From: Isoperla grammatica
Lineage: Eukaryota > Arthropoda > Insecta > Plecoptera > Perlodidae
NCBI GenBank assembly: GCA_945910005.1
Contig: OX246748.1
Span: 11,190,049 to 11,254,048, forward strand
Direction of reading: 5' to 3'
Length of the DNA stretch: 64,000 bases
Positions 1-10,600 of this stretch are shown piece by piece. Made by a program: the position numbers and the translations under genes. Below the pieces are notes generated by a model. The model ran no database searches, was not told the origin of the DNA, and worked only from the letters and a program-made list of their open reading frames with translations. The number at the start of each line of letters is the position of its first letter. Position 1 is the stretch's first letter.

Positions 1-262
1 CGCTTTGATGATTCCTGGAGCTATGCCGGCGGAAGCGTATGCTTCTGGTAGGGCCACCCTAGCCGGACCGGTCGAGGAGGAGAAGTCAGACAAAATGTAG
101 TCTACATCTTCCCCACTCCCTTTCCTACCCCTTTCCCTTTCCTCCTCGCCCTCCTACTTGCCCCTTTCCTCCAAACAGCCCCTATTTCATATTTCACCTC
201 TCATCGTCTCGATTAGCCAAGTTGCAAAAATATGAGACGTTGAGCCCAAATATCAATCAATC
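1..262 (+). repeat. Repeat A copy, 5' end cut by window edge
   Basis: The window opens inside a repeat A copy. The core (GCCGGCGGAAGCGTATGCTT), the CCTTTCC-rich middle, the tail motif gtctcgattagcc and a terminal atcaatcaat run are all visible. Repeat A is the dominant retroposon of the window; its structure is described at 24901-25197. Confidence 0.85.
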
Positions 263-298
263 TCTAAGCCCAAATAACACTTACAATAACATACAGGG

Positions 299-372
299 AC
301 AACCTTTCCTCCAACAACCCCTTGACGTCATATGATCATCGTCGAGTACGTCGTTTAACAACAAAGAATCAC
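299..372 (+). repeat. Repeat A alternative 3' tail (type B)
   Basis: Carries the second tail type, gacgtcatatgatc followed by cgagtacgtcgtttaac and an A-rich end. This tail replaces the gtctcgattagcc tail in several copies (19.5, 20.4, 33.5, 40.9 and 54.3 kb). It looks like the 3' end of a different LINE partner. Confidence 0.6.
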
Positions 373-610
373 ATCATATAAAAAACAGCCCTCGAACATT
401 ACTTCCCAACTAGCCAAACATCCTAATAAAAGGTGGCACCTTAACACTTACTCTACCTACTGAGATGAGGGTTGCGTTTACAGTTAATGCCACGCCCCTT
501 CATACGACCTTTGTACAAAAAGAAACGTCAAAAATAGTCGAAAACCTACTTGAAAATTTTGCATTTTCACAAACAATTATTTTAAATATTCATTGTTCTA
601 CCTCGTTGAC

Positions 611-930
611 CCTGCCCATGGACTGCTACCTTATCGCGGTGGGCAGGTTTGCGTGCTTTAATGATTCCTAGAGCTATGCCGGCGGAAGCGTATGCTTTTG
701 GTAGGGCCACCCTAGCCGGACTGGTCGAGGAGGAGAAGTCAGACGAAGTGCAGTCCACACCCCAAGCCCCTTTCCTCCACCTTCCCCTTTCCACCCCCGC
801 CCTCCTATTGGCCCCTTTCCTCCAAACAGCCCCCTATTTCATCTTCATATAATCTTCATATATCACCCACTCATTGTCTCGATTAGCCTCGTTGCAAAAA
901 TATGAGACGTTAAGCCCAAATAATCAAATT
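611..930 (+). repeat. Repeat A copy, near full length
   Basis: Starts with the CCTGCCCA leader, whose complement TGGGCAGG follows. It then has the core, the pyrimidine tract and the type A tail ending in an aataatcaa run. Short open frames here on both strands are translations of the repeat and not genes. Confidence 0.85.
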
Positions 931-942
931 CATCTTCATATA

Positions 943-1400
943 CCTGCCCGGGGACTGCCACCTTATCGTGGTGGGCAGGTTTGCGTGCTTTCGTGATCCC
1001 GAGAGCTATGCCGGCGGAAGCGTATGCTTCTGGTAGGGCCACCCAAGCCGGACTGGTCGAGGAGGAGAAGTCAGACGAAGTGCAGTCCACACCCCAATCC
1101 CCTTTCCCCCCCACTGTCCCATTGAATATTTCTCCTCCCACTTGGCCCTGCCCTCCCTTGCTGGACTCCCGTACGACGACTCACGCGACGTACAATGGAT
1201 CTGATTCGGAAGTGGCTTTATTCTTCATTATCATCTTTCTCATCTTCATTATCACCCTCTCATCGTCTCGATTAGCCATCGTTGCATAAATATGAGACGT
1301 TAAGCCCCAATAATCATAATCTTCATCTTCATATATCACCCACTCATTGTCTCGATTAGCCTCGTTGCAAAAATATCAGACGTTAAGCCCAAATAATCAG
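943..1400 (+). repeat. Repeat A copy with duplicated 3' tail
   Basis: Full leader and core at 943-1100, then about 80 bases of unrelated sequence, then two type A tails in tandem (tail motif near 1267 and 1350). The doubled tail suggests slippage during reverse transcription or a second insertion at the tail of the first. Confidence 0.75.
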
Positions 1401-1913
1401 GTCTACCTCGTTGATAGATCACGTCGGGTCACCACTACGGAAGGCGTAAATAGTTGATTTACATAATGTGAACAAACAATTATTTATTGACTGCTTTTAC
1501 ATAAATCGGAAAAGGAAAACACTACCGGACTTGTATATAAACCTTCCGCGAAGACGGGTACATAATTATGCTACGGGCATAGTAAGTCAATTCTATATTA
1601 GAGATTCCTACGGGAAGTTTTATAATTATATACGGTTTGAGAGAGATCTTTGCTCACGCCCATATTCTGATGAGGTCTAAAGTTTTTTGCATGTATCTCA
1701 TCCTTGCAACAAGTTTGAGTGAGAGCCTACAGATGGCACCACGCGCTTGCCATTTTGAAACACGTCGTCGGTAAAAAAGTAGAGACTAGTTCTATAAAAC
1801 AATATTCCATTCGAAGTGGGTCCTTAATAAGTGGTAACCGGTGCCCGCAAAGCTTGCTCGCGTGCATATCTTTAGTAATTCCTTTATTATGCTATGTATT
1901 CTATATCTGCAAC

Positions 1914-2182
1914 AGGACCGTGCCACCTTATCGTGGTGGGCAGGTTTGCGTGCTTTGTTGATCCCGAGAGCTATGCCGGCGGAAGCGTATGCTTCTGGTA
2001 GGGCCACCCTAGCCGGACTGGCCGAGGAGGAGAAGTCAGACGAAGTGCAGTCCACACCCCAATTCCCTTTCCTTCCCTTTCCTCCAAACAGCCCCATATT
2101 TCGTCTTCATATATCACCCACTCTTTGTCTCGATTAGCCTCGTTGCAAAAATATGAGACGTTAAGCCCAAATATCAATCAAT
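1914..2182 (+). repeat. Repeat A copy
   Basis: Lacks the first few bases of the leader (starts gaccgtgccaccttatcg). Core and type A tail are intact, ending in atcaatcaatc. Confidence 0.8.
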
Positions 2183-2599
2183 CCTCTAGTGAAAATTAAA
2201 TATAATACACATGATGATTGATGAATGATAATTGAGGTAAGGAGGAAGGGAAGCCTGGTACCGATACGTTCCTAGTCATGTCGAAAAGTATCAAGGGACC
2301 ATCGTCTTTACGATCATCCGAAAAGACGGAGTAACTTTGACCTGTTATATAGTTTCCTCCACTAACCACGACTGCTTAGCAGTTGACGAGAAAAACAAAG
2401 CTGTTACACAAGCTTTCGAACCCTCCAATCTGCTTTAACCAGAGGTGAGTAGTTTTTCGTAAAGAGTGGTCACCTACCCTCCTCCTAACCTAGCCCGAGG
2501 TCGCTTAACTTCGGTGATCGTATGGGAACCGACTAAGCTACCGCGTCTAACCCGTTGGCGTGCTCACGTGCCTATCTGGGCCCGGGGGAGAATTGCTTC

Positions 2600-2645
2600 A
2601 GGGTAGCTCTGCGTATCGTAAGAGACAACTAAGGACCGACGACGT
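2600..2645 (+). repeat. Short dispersed motif, GTAGCTCTGC..GTAAGAG
   Basis: A short repeat of the form gggtRRctctgcc-gtcgtaagag that recurs on both strands at about 5970, 11290, 11545, 13105, 27480, 33250(-), 40305, 40545(-), 41215 and 50345. At 41215 it abuts a tRNA-like SINE head, so it is probably a fragment of that family. Confidence 0.5.
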
Positions 2646-2679
2646 ATCACCTAACAGCTGACTACGTCGATCGTATCTG

Positions 2680-2996
2680 GCCGGGGACTGCCCAACGACT
2701 GCTGCCTTATCGTGGTGGGCATGTTTGCTTAATTTGTATGTCCCGAGAGCTATGCCGGCGGAAGCGTATGCTTCTGGTAGGACCACCCTACGAACAGATC
2801 CAGGGGGAGACGTCGGACGAAATGCAGTCTACGTCCTTCTATTTCGCCATTCGTCCCTTTCCCTTTTTTCCCTTCACTTTTACTCTTTTCCCTCCTACCT
2901 GCCCCTTTCGTTCAAAACCCCCTATTTTCCACCAACTCATCGTCTCGATTAGCCAATTTGCAAAAATATGAGACGTAGAGCCCAAATAATCAATCA
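2680..2996 (+). repeat. Repeat A copy with doubled leader
   Basis: The GGACTGC leader element occurs twice in slightly different form before the core. The middle is diverged, and the tail ends in aatcaatcat. Confidence 0.75.
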
Positions 2997-3390
2997 TTCC
3001 TCCCTGGCCCAACAGCGCCCCACCCCCCCCCCCGTACACCATGAAACATTAAATAAAGTAATGATTTATTGCAATCATAATCTCTTGACCTCACGCGGTG
3101 GAACTAACTACTTGACCCCCCCCCCCTCCCCCTGGGTATTAGCTAATTGAATAACCGTGTCTTGACCTTGGACTTGCAGGCTTAATGACTTCGGCTCATT
3201 ACGTCGTCGCGTTACTAAACTTAAAGCCGGGTACACACACTTGCGCATTCCGTGCAACTGCGTCGAGAACTGGTCCTGGATCCAACTGGTATTTCACTTT
3301 CTATTGACACTCGCCCACAGAAAGACCATTGGGTCCTCTTATGAGCCAGGGGTAGAATTTTGACCGGGGTGTCTGCCCGTCCTATCCAGG

Positions 3391-3688
3391 GCTCGTTATG
3401 GGCACGTTTGCTTGCTTTGGTGATCCCGAGAGCTATTCCGGCGGAAGCGTATGCTTCTGGTAGGGCCACTCTAGCCGGACAGGTCGAGGAGGAGAAGTCA
3501 GACGAAGTGCAGTCCACACCCCAATCCCTTTTCCTCCCCTTTCCCGTTTCCTCACGCTCCCTCCTACTTGCCCTTTTCCTCCAAACAGCCCCATATTTCA
3601 TCTTCACATATCACCCACTCATTGTCTCGATTAGCCTCGTTGCAAAAATATGAGACGTTAAGCCCAAATAATAAAATTAAGACCAAAT

Positions 3689-3728
<40 letters not shown>
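3391..3728 (+). repeat. Repeat A copy with long (ATCA)n tail
   Basis: Leader truncated, core and type A tail present. It ends in about ten atca units, the longest tetranucleotide tail among the copies, which suggests recent insertion or slippage. Confidence 0.8.
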
Positions 3729-4281
3729 GAATAACCGAAATGTTGCACGATGCAGCTCGCGGAGCGCTGCAATACCAACACGAGGACTATACGCGTGAGT
3801 GTGTACGCAGCCTAACATATCTCTTCTCACAGCACAGCACATAGGTTGCCGCGGTCGGTCCCAGGGTTACGGAGCGGTCAAGTCGTGAGCGACCCCTCCA
3901 ATCAGAGATGATGTCTCTAGAAGGAACAAATTACGAATGAACTCCGTCTCCCGATAAGGAAAGCGAATCATCCTCACGCATTGTTCGTGCGTTCGTGGAT
4001 ACCGTTACGGGAAATATTAGCTGCGGCCTTTGATGATTTAGGAAGGTAATTATATTTAGTATTTGAAAAAAGATGTTTTAATATTACCAGAAATGTTTAT
4101 TCTAAGATTCCCACACGTTTAGGAGTTCTTTATGTTATTTGCAAGCAATTTAAATATGCTGTCTGCTCCCTGATTTTGGTCTGAGTTTTCAATTGCTCGT
4201 TTATAAATACTAAATAAACACAAAATGATGAAATGTTTTTTGTTTGTGATTTGGTAACATTTTGTATTTGTCTCCAACAAG

Positions 4282-4582
4282 ACACACGCCACGTTTTCGT
4301 GGTGGGCAGGTTTGCGTGCTTTGGTGGTACCGAGAGCTATGCCGGCGGAAGCGTATGCTTCTGGTAGGGCCACCCTAGCCGGACAGGTTGAGGAGGAGGT
4401 AAGACGAAATGCAGTCCACATCGTCCCCACTCCCATTTCCTCCCTTTCCCCTTTCCTCCCCACCCTCCTACTTGCCCTTTTCCTCCAAACAGCCCCCTAT
4501 TTAATTTTCATATTTCACCTACTCATCGTCTCGATTAGCCAAGTTGCAAAAATTGAGACGTTAAGCCCAAATATCAATCATC
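4282..4582 (+). repeat. Repeat A copy
   Basis: Truncated leader (cgccacgttttcgtggtgggcagg), intact core and type A tail. Confidence 0.8.
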
Positions 4583-4898
4583 AATTCAAATGTTTGATTA
4601 AAAAAGACTAAATAAACACAAAATGATAAAATGTTTTTTTGTTTGTGATTTGGTAATATTTTGTATTTTCCTTCAACACGCGACGTTTGAAATAAGGCGT
4701 GATGTCTTTAACAGTTTAATGGATACGAATTCTTGAGTCCGCCTCTACTAAACACTATTAATATAGTTAAAAGTATCGGTTCACGAAATCATTCATTTAC
4801 CAAGAACTATTAAAAAGATAGTTTTTCCAAACTTTATCGCGAGATCAAAGGTGTGTTGACGTTCATATGGTCATCTTGCTTGCTGACTATTAGATACC

Positions 4899-5045
4899 GT
4901 AGGTGGACAGGGCGAGGGAGAGAAGCCAGACGAAAGGCAGTCCACGTCCGCACCTTTCGCTTTTCCTCCTCTTTACGTCCTACTTGTCCCTTTCCTCGCT
5001 CATACAACGTTAAACAAACAAAACAACAAATAATAAAATTTGTGA
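4899..5045 (+). repeat. Repeat A fragment, core absent, type B-like tail
   Basis: Keeps only the gacagg-cgaggagagaagccagacgaaaggcagtcc segment, a shortened pyrimidine tract and a degenerate cgttaaacaa tail. Confidence 0.55.
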
Positions 5046-5239
5046 ATGTGAATGTGAAATGTCGAGGAAATGCGTTGCCAATGTGAATGTATTTGTATTA
5101 TTTTTTTAACAGTGATGCTATTTAACTTTGACTATTCACAAGTTACTTTATAATAATATGGATATTTTGTGAAAGGCAAATTCAACTGGAACAGCCAAAA
5201 TAGGGAAGAAACTTCTAAGGTCTGCTGGTAGAAATCAAT

Positions 5240-5325
5240 CGCAGTAGACAAGAGGAATCGAACCCGTGACCTGCCAGTAAAGGGTCGCGTGTTCTGCTGC
5301 TGATTGTAAGATGTGAACCATATAT
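5240..5325 (-). repeat. tRNA-like SINE head
   Basis: On the minus strand the segment contains GGGTTCGATTCC, a good RNA polymerase III B box, preceded by a tRNA-like arm. It lacks a complete cloverleaf, so it is read as a SINE remnant rather than a tRNA gene. Confidence 0.45.
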
Positions 5326-5579
5326 ACTGAAGTCAAGGTCTACCTGAGGCTCGTCGAACACCTAAGTTAGTTCGTCGCAAGGGAACCAAAATCGCCATTT
5401 TGTATCCCAAAAACATGTAAAGGATATATGTATTTCGATATAATATAATGAGTGGAGGTCTTAAAATATTATGAGTTTTCCTTCTTAGGAGGTAATTCTA
5501 GATGACAGCTCACTACATACGTTTGTCCCATTTGAATAACATGTGATGTTCAACATTGTGGCAGTTTTATTTCTCCATG

Positions 5580-5955
5580 GATATAATATAATATAATATA
5601 ATATTATATAATATAATATAATATAATATAATATAATATAATATAATATAATATAATATAATATAATATAATATAATATAATATAATATAATATAATATA
5701 ATATAATATAATATAATATAATATAATATAATATAATATAATATAATATAATATAATATAATATAATATAATATAATATAATATAATATAATATAATATA
5801 ATATAATATAATATAATATAATATAATATAATATAATATAATATAATATAATATAATATAATATAATATAATATAATATAATATAATATAATATAATATA
5901 ATATAATATAATATAATATAATATAATAGAATATAATATAATATAATAGAATAGA
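5580..5955. repeat. (TATAA)n pentanucleotide array
   Basis: About 375 bases of almost uninterrupted ataat/tataa pentamer, with one small disruption near 5603 and an (AGAAT) variant at its right end. It holds no gene. Such a tract contains a TATA-like string every five bases. Confidence 0.95.
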
Positions 5956-6245
5956 ATAGACTTAATTATCCAGCTCTGCCTGTCGTGAGAGGTGACAAAA
6001 GTACTGACATTATACTTCCTAAAGACTGATTTCTTTCATCAAGGATTAATTTAAAGCAATGGTAAGACAAAGACATATTAACTCGTAAATTTTGCCAACA
6101 AGCTGAAAAAGTACCTAATGTATCAAGATATTTACCAGATTAAAAGGAAAGTTAATCTCGAGAAATATTATTTAGATATACACAGCGCCAAGAAAAAATA
6201 ATGAGCTACAAGTACCAAAGTAAATCTTTTAAAATGTTCACGATA

Positions 6246-6395
6246 TCGCCTTTCCCCTTTCCTCCCCTATCACTCTTCCATCCATTCCTCCTACTTGCCC
6301 CTGTCCTCCAAACTTCTTTATCTTCATATTTCACCAACGCATCGTCTCGATTAGCCAAGTTGCAAAAACATGGGACGTAAAACCCGAATAACATC
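6246..6395 (+). repeat. Repeat A 3' fragment
   Basis: Pyrimidine tract followed by a diverged type A tail (catcgtctcgattagcc, then gggacgtaaaacccgaat). Core absent. Confidence 0.7.
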
Positions 6396-6483
6396 ATAGA
6401 TATAAATGAACAACAATTGATTGATTGACTGATATTGCATTACGTTTATGTTATTGCAACCATGCTACATTTGAGGTGATGAG

Positions 6484-6528
6484 GAGGTGATATAGAGGCC
6501 TTGAGCGGGATTCGAGCCCACGTCCTTA
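6484..6528 (-). repeat. tRNA-like SINE head fragment
   Basis: Minus-strand sequence gggctcgaatcccgc is a B-box-like element. It directly abuts the repeat A fragment that starts at 6529, so the two may form one chimeric insertion. Confidence 0.35.
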
Positions 6529-6723
6529 GGAGAAGTCAGACGAAGTGCAGTCCACACCCCAATCCCCTTTCCTCCCCTTTCCCCTTTCCTCACGCGCCCT
6601 CCTTCTTGCCTCTTTCCTCCAAACAGCCCCCTATTTCATCTTCATATATCACCCACTCATTGTCTCGATTAGCCTCGTTGCAAAAATATGAGACGTTAAG
6701 CCCAAATATCTATCTATCTATCT
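6529..6723 (+). repeat. Repeat A 3' fragment ending in (ATCT)n
   Basis: Begins in the gaagtcagacgaagtgcagtcc segment and runs through the pyrimidine tract and type A tail into an atctatctatct run. Confidence 0.75.
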
Positions 6724-6749
6724 TAGGAGCCATACGCTTAGGACCTGGG

Positions 6750-6877
6750 GTGCGATTCTGAATGGGAGACGTAAAGTTCAACACAGCTTTCTGTCGTTAA
6801 AAAAGGCGAATTGAAGGCGGTGATTAGCTCATGGACTTTTTGTAACGACAGAAAGCTTCGCCCATTCAGAATCGCAC
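6750..6877. mobile_element. Foldback element (MITE-like), 128 bp
   Basis: The ends GTGCGATTCTGAATGGG and CCCATTCAGAATCGCAC are perfect inverted copies of 17 bases. A second complementary pair inside (AGCTTTCTGTCGTTA with TAACGACAGAAAGCT) extends the arms after an 18-base insertion in the left arm. No coding capacity. Read as a non-autonomous hairpin element. Confidence 0.75.
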
Positions 6878-7573
6878 TACTGCGTCCCAACCGCGCGAGT
6901 AACCAAAGAAGACTTAAAAACAATGATCTAGATTAAAGTTAACAACACGACGAAAAAAAGTTACAGTTAAAGTAATAGTTAAAAAGTAAAAGAAGTTTTT
7001 TGACATTTTTAACATTTATAAAAGTTAAAAAGTTACACGACGTTTATAGATAGTGTTCTCGTTTTCAGATCTCCCCATGTCTAACCAGCTATTAAGATGG
7101 TATTCATTAAACAAGCGAGACTGATCTTCAACATAACAACAGCTCAATTATAGTTATCACATTTGATCCGGCAACGAATCTAAACAAACATCGTGTTTCG
7201 TCACTAGCTAAAAAAAGTGAGGCTACATTTCTACACGACCACAGTTTTTGCTGCCCAGCACATGTACATTAACAATCCTAATTATATTATTATCCTGACA
7301 AACCCAACGATAATCTGTTCAGTTTCAACAGAAATCTTTTTTTAATAGCACCAACAATTATATGGGTAGACACTAAAAAAGTTGTTAAAAAAAACGAAAA
7401 CAATGGAGCCTGCGAATAATTTTCAGGAAATCTTCTTCATCGGTCATGTGGTAATCACTCCGTGCTATGCTGTGCTACCGTGGGATGTACCGGAGAGGCC
7501 AAACGTCGCAGGGAACTGGTTTCATCTGAGGGATATTGCATGAACAAGTGCAGAGAGTCTCCTCTACAGGCGA

Positions 7574-7578
7574 TCAGT
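7574..7578 (+). promoter_or_regulatory. Possible initiator (TCAGT) upstream of gene A
   Basis: TCAGT, the arthropod initiator consensus, lies 71 bases before the proposed start of gene A, inside a locally GC-richer stretch (about 7440-7650) in otherwise AT-rich DNA. No TATA box is visible at the expected distance. Weak, positional evidence only. Confidence 0.25.
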
Positions 7579-7648
7579 ACTTCGACGGTATCCGACTACG
7601 CCACAGCAGCACATCTGCCCACCCGGTACAAGCGTAAACACGTTTATC

Positions 7649-10600
7649 ATGCTCAAACGGGTAAGTTCAGACAAGTTTTTCATTCATACTTCAATAAGTG
7701 AAAGGGTTAACATTTTATTTTATTGTTTACTTTTATTTTCATAAAAAAAATATTTAAAAAATGATATCTTTGAATTTGAATTTAATTTAAATATTATCAT
7801 GACTATAGGAATTTATAATTATTTTGTTTACATGTGTGGTCCAGTCGCAAATATGTTCACGATTTTGTATTCCCGTATCGGGAAAAACAAGAATGTACCT
7901 AAATAGTAGCATGTTTTTAATTCTGTTTTGTGGACGAGATTGACTTTTTAATGGGCAAGATGTCAAATTGCTTTTTTATGTAAATTTTTCGATGGTTTCA
8001 AACGGTAGGGTTTAATGTTAAAATACAGGTTATCAATCTTTGTGATCGTTGCAAATTGATGTGTCCAATAATTGCTGATTGGTACATATATATAGTAATT
8101 TTTCTTCTGTTTTTATAATTGTCTTTATGTTCTATGCATGCACTTAAACGTAACATGGAAAGTATATTTGAAGTTTATAGTGTTTGAGTTTTGAAAATAT
8201 TAAACATTGTGAACCTTTCAAAATTATGTTTTTTTTACTATGTATTTTGAATTTTGCTTTACGATTATTGAACAATACAACTCTAGTTTACAATGATCTT
8301 AATATAACTACAATTGTAAAATACACTTTAATCCCTTGATTATCACAACCAGAAGTTTTCTTATATCCACTTTACGTTAATCAGAACATCTGTATTACTG
8401 AAAATCGTCCAAATCAAGAAATTGGATTGTATAGTTTATATATGGGGCAACGTTTTTGTAATCAGAAGGTCACTTTCTCACTGTTGCTTTCGTATGTGTT
8501 TGGAGGAAGAGGGGAGTTGAAGGAGAGTTGAGGGGCACTCGCTCTACCCCTCCCCCCCCCCCCCCCCCCCACGGTTCCACGAAAACAACAAAGTTGCTGC
8601 TTTGACCTTCCTTCTTCCATGGGCCCACGAATTACCAAGAACTATTAGACAGAGATGTCAAGAGAACGATTGTCACAGTATCTCACAATGTTTTAATAAA
8701 CTTGCTAACACAATGAGTGATTAAGTTCTTTATCTACCGCCAAGGATACCAAGCTTATTCTATTCGCATTCAAGAAATGAAGACATGTTAAATATTTTAC
8801 ATATACAGGTGGCTCAGCGGTACCACGCGATACTCTAACAAGATGTTTTGGGTTTGAGTCCGACCTTCGTCGTGCAATCATGACGGAGTACAGTTTTTTA
8901 AGGTTCTTGCATTCATAACTTTCCCCCCCTTTTTCAAGTTTGTCTCTTTTCTCATTATCATTTCCCCGAGAGCTATGCCGGCGGAAGCGTATGCTTCTGG
9001 TAGGGCCACCCTAGCCGGACAGGTCGAGGAGGAGAAGTCAAACGAAGTGCAGTCCACACCCCAATCCCCCTTCCTCCCCTTTCCTCACGCTCCCTCCTAC
9101 TTGCCCCTTTCCTCCAAAGAGCCCCCAATTCCATCTTCATTATCACCCACTCATCGTCTTGATTAGCCAAGTTGCAAAAATATAAGACGTTAAGCCCAAA
9201 TATCGATCAATCCTACTTGATTCTATCCTCCAAACACCCCCCTAGTTCATCTTCATATATCACCCACTCATTGTCTCGATTAGCCTCGTTGCAAAAATAT
9301 GAGACGTTGAGCCCAAATATCTATCGTAAGAAGAGAGGAAATGAGGTCCTGCCTTTCCCTTTCCGCCCTTATTCATTTGAAAATTAGTCTCTTCCTACTT
9401 GTCCGTTTCCTCCAGTCGGCCCCGACGTCATATGACCTAGCTGTCGAGTACGTCGGTAAACACCAAGTTATCAAATAATTAATCGTTCGACAACAAATTA
9501 CCTATAACTAGAGCTCTAAAGAAATGGTTTTTTTTTTTTCGCAAATTTCGTTTTTCATAAGTTGTATACTTTTGCGTTTTTTTTTTACACAAGCGTTTAT
9601 TTTTGGCCAATATTCAACACCGGTATTTCGGCCTTATTTCGCGAATACACAGATATTTCGTGGATCTTGTGGTTAAAGCTGCAAATCGCGTTCTTTCGCA
9701 ATTCAAAATTTGCATAATTACCATGCTGACACGACGCCTCGTCCACAAATACCATTTATAGGGGTATAACTATAGTTTCGTTTTATTTCGTAACGCAAAT
9801 TTTACTTGCCTCTACTTATAGCTGTCAAGTACGTCGGCAAAACAACCAAAAATAATAAACCCAGTTCGTCGACACTTTCCTGCCCAGGGACTGCTACCTT
9901 ATCGTGGTGGGCAGGTTTGCGTGCTTTGATGATCCCGAGAGCTATGCCGGCGGAAGCTTATGCTTCTGGTAGGGCCACCCTAGCCAGACAGGTTGAGGAA
10001 GAGAAGTCAGAAGAAATGCAGTCCACATCCCATCCCATATCCTCCCCTTTCCCCTTTCTTCACGCTCCCTCCTACTTGCCCCTTTCCACCATACAGCCCC
10101 ATATTTCATCTTCATATATCACCCACTCATTGTCTCGATTAGCCTCGTTGCAAAAATATGAGACGTTAAGCCCAAATATCATCATCATCTACTTATAGCT
10201 GTCAAGTACGTCGGCAAAACCACAAAAATAATATACTCAGTTCGTCGACACTTTACCTTCACCTTGAAACAAATGCATTCATATCCCAAGGTTGTATTCA
10301 TTCGTATGTACTTCATTCATAAACTATAGTGTGTAAACTCTTCCGTCTCAGGTGGTGATCACGATAGTAGCCCTGACCTTGGGGTTGCTACTGGCAACGA
10401 GTGACGCAGCCGATAGTGACGTCATCCACAGTATTCCCACGATCGCAGTGCTGCCTCAGGAGAAAGCAGGAAGTGCAGTCGCTGCTAACAGGTATTATAC
10501 AGACTAATTGGCCCGGTATTATGAGAGCCCGCTTAATATAGTCCGGGGCAAACTTGTTTTCTCCATATAGAAGCAACCTGCCCAGGCACTGCTACCTTAT

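Noticed and set aside
1468..1680. 70-codon plus frame
   Set aside because: No start context, no recognisable domain and no neighbouring exons. Random in AT-rich DNA.
7462..7701. 79-codon plus frame over the gene A start region
   Set aside because: No family similarity. The region is better explained as promoter and first exon of gene A, which uses another frame.
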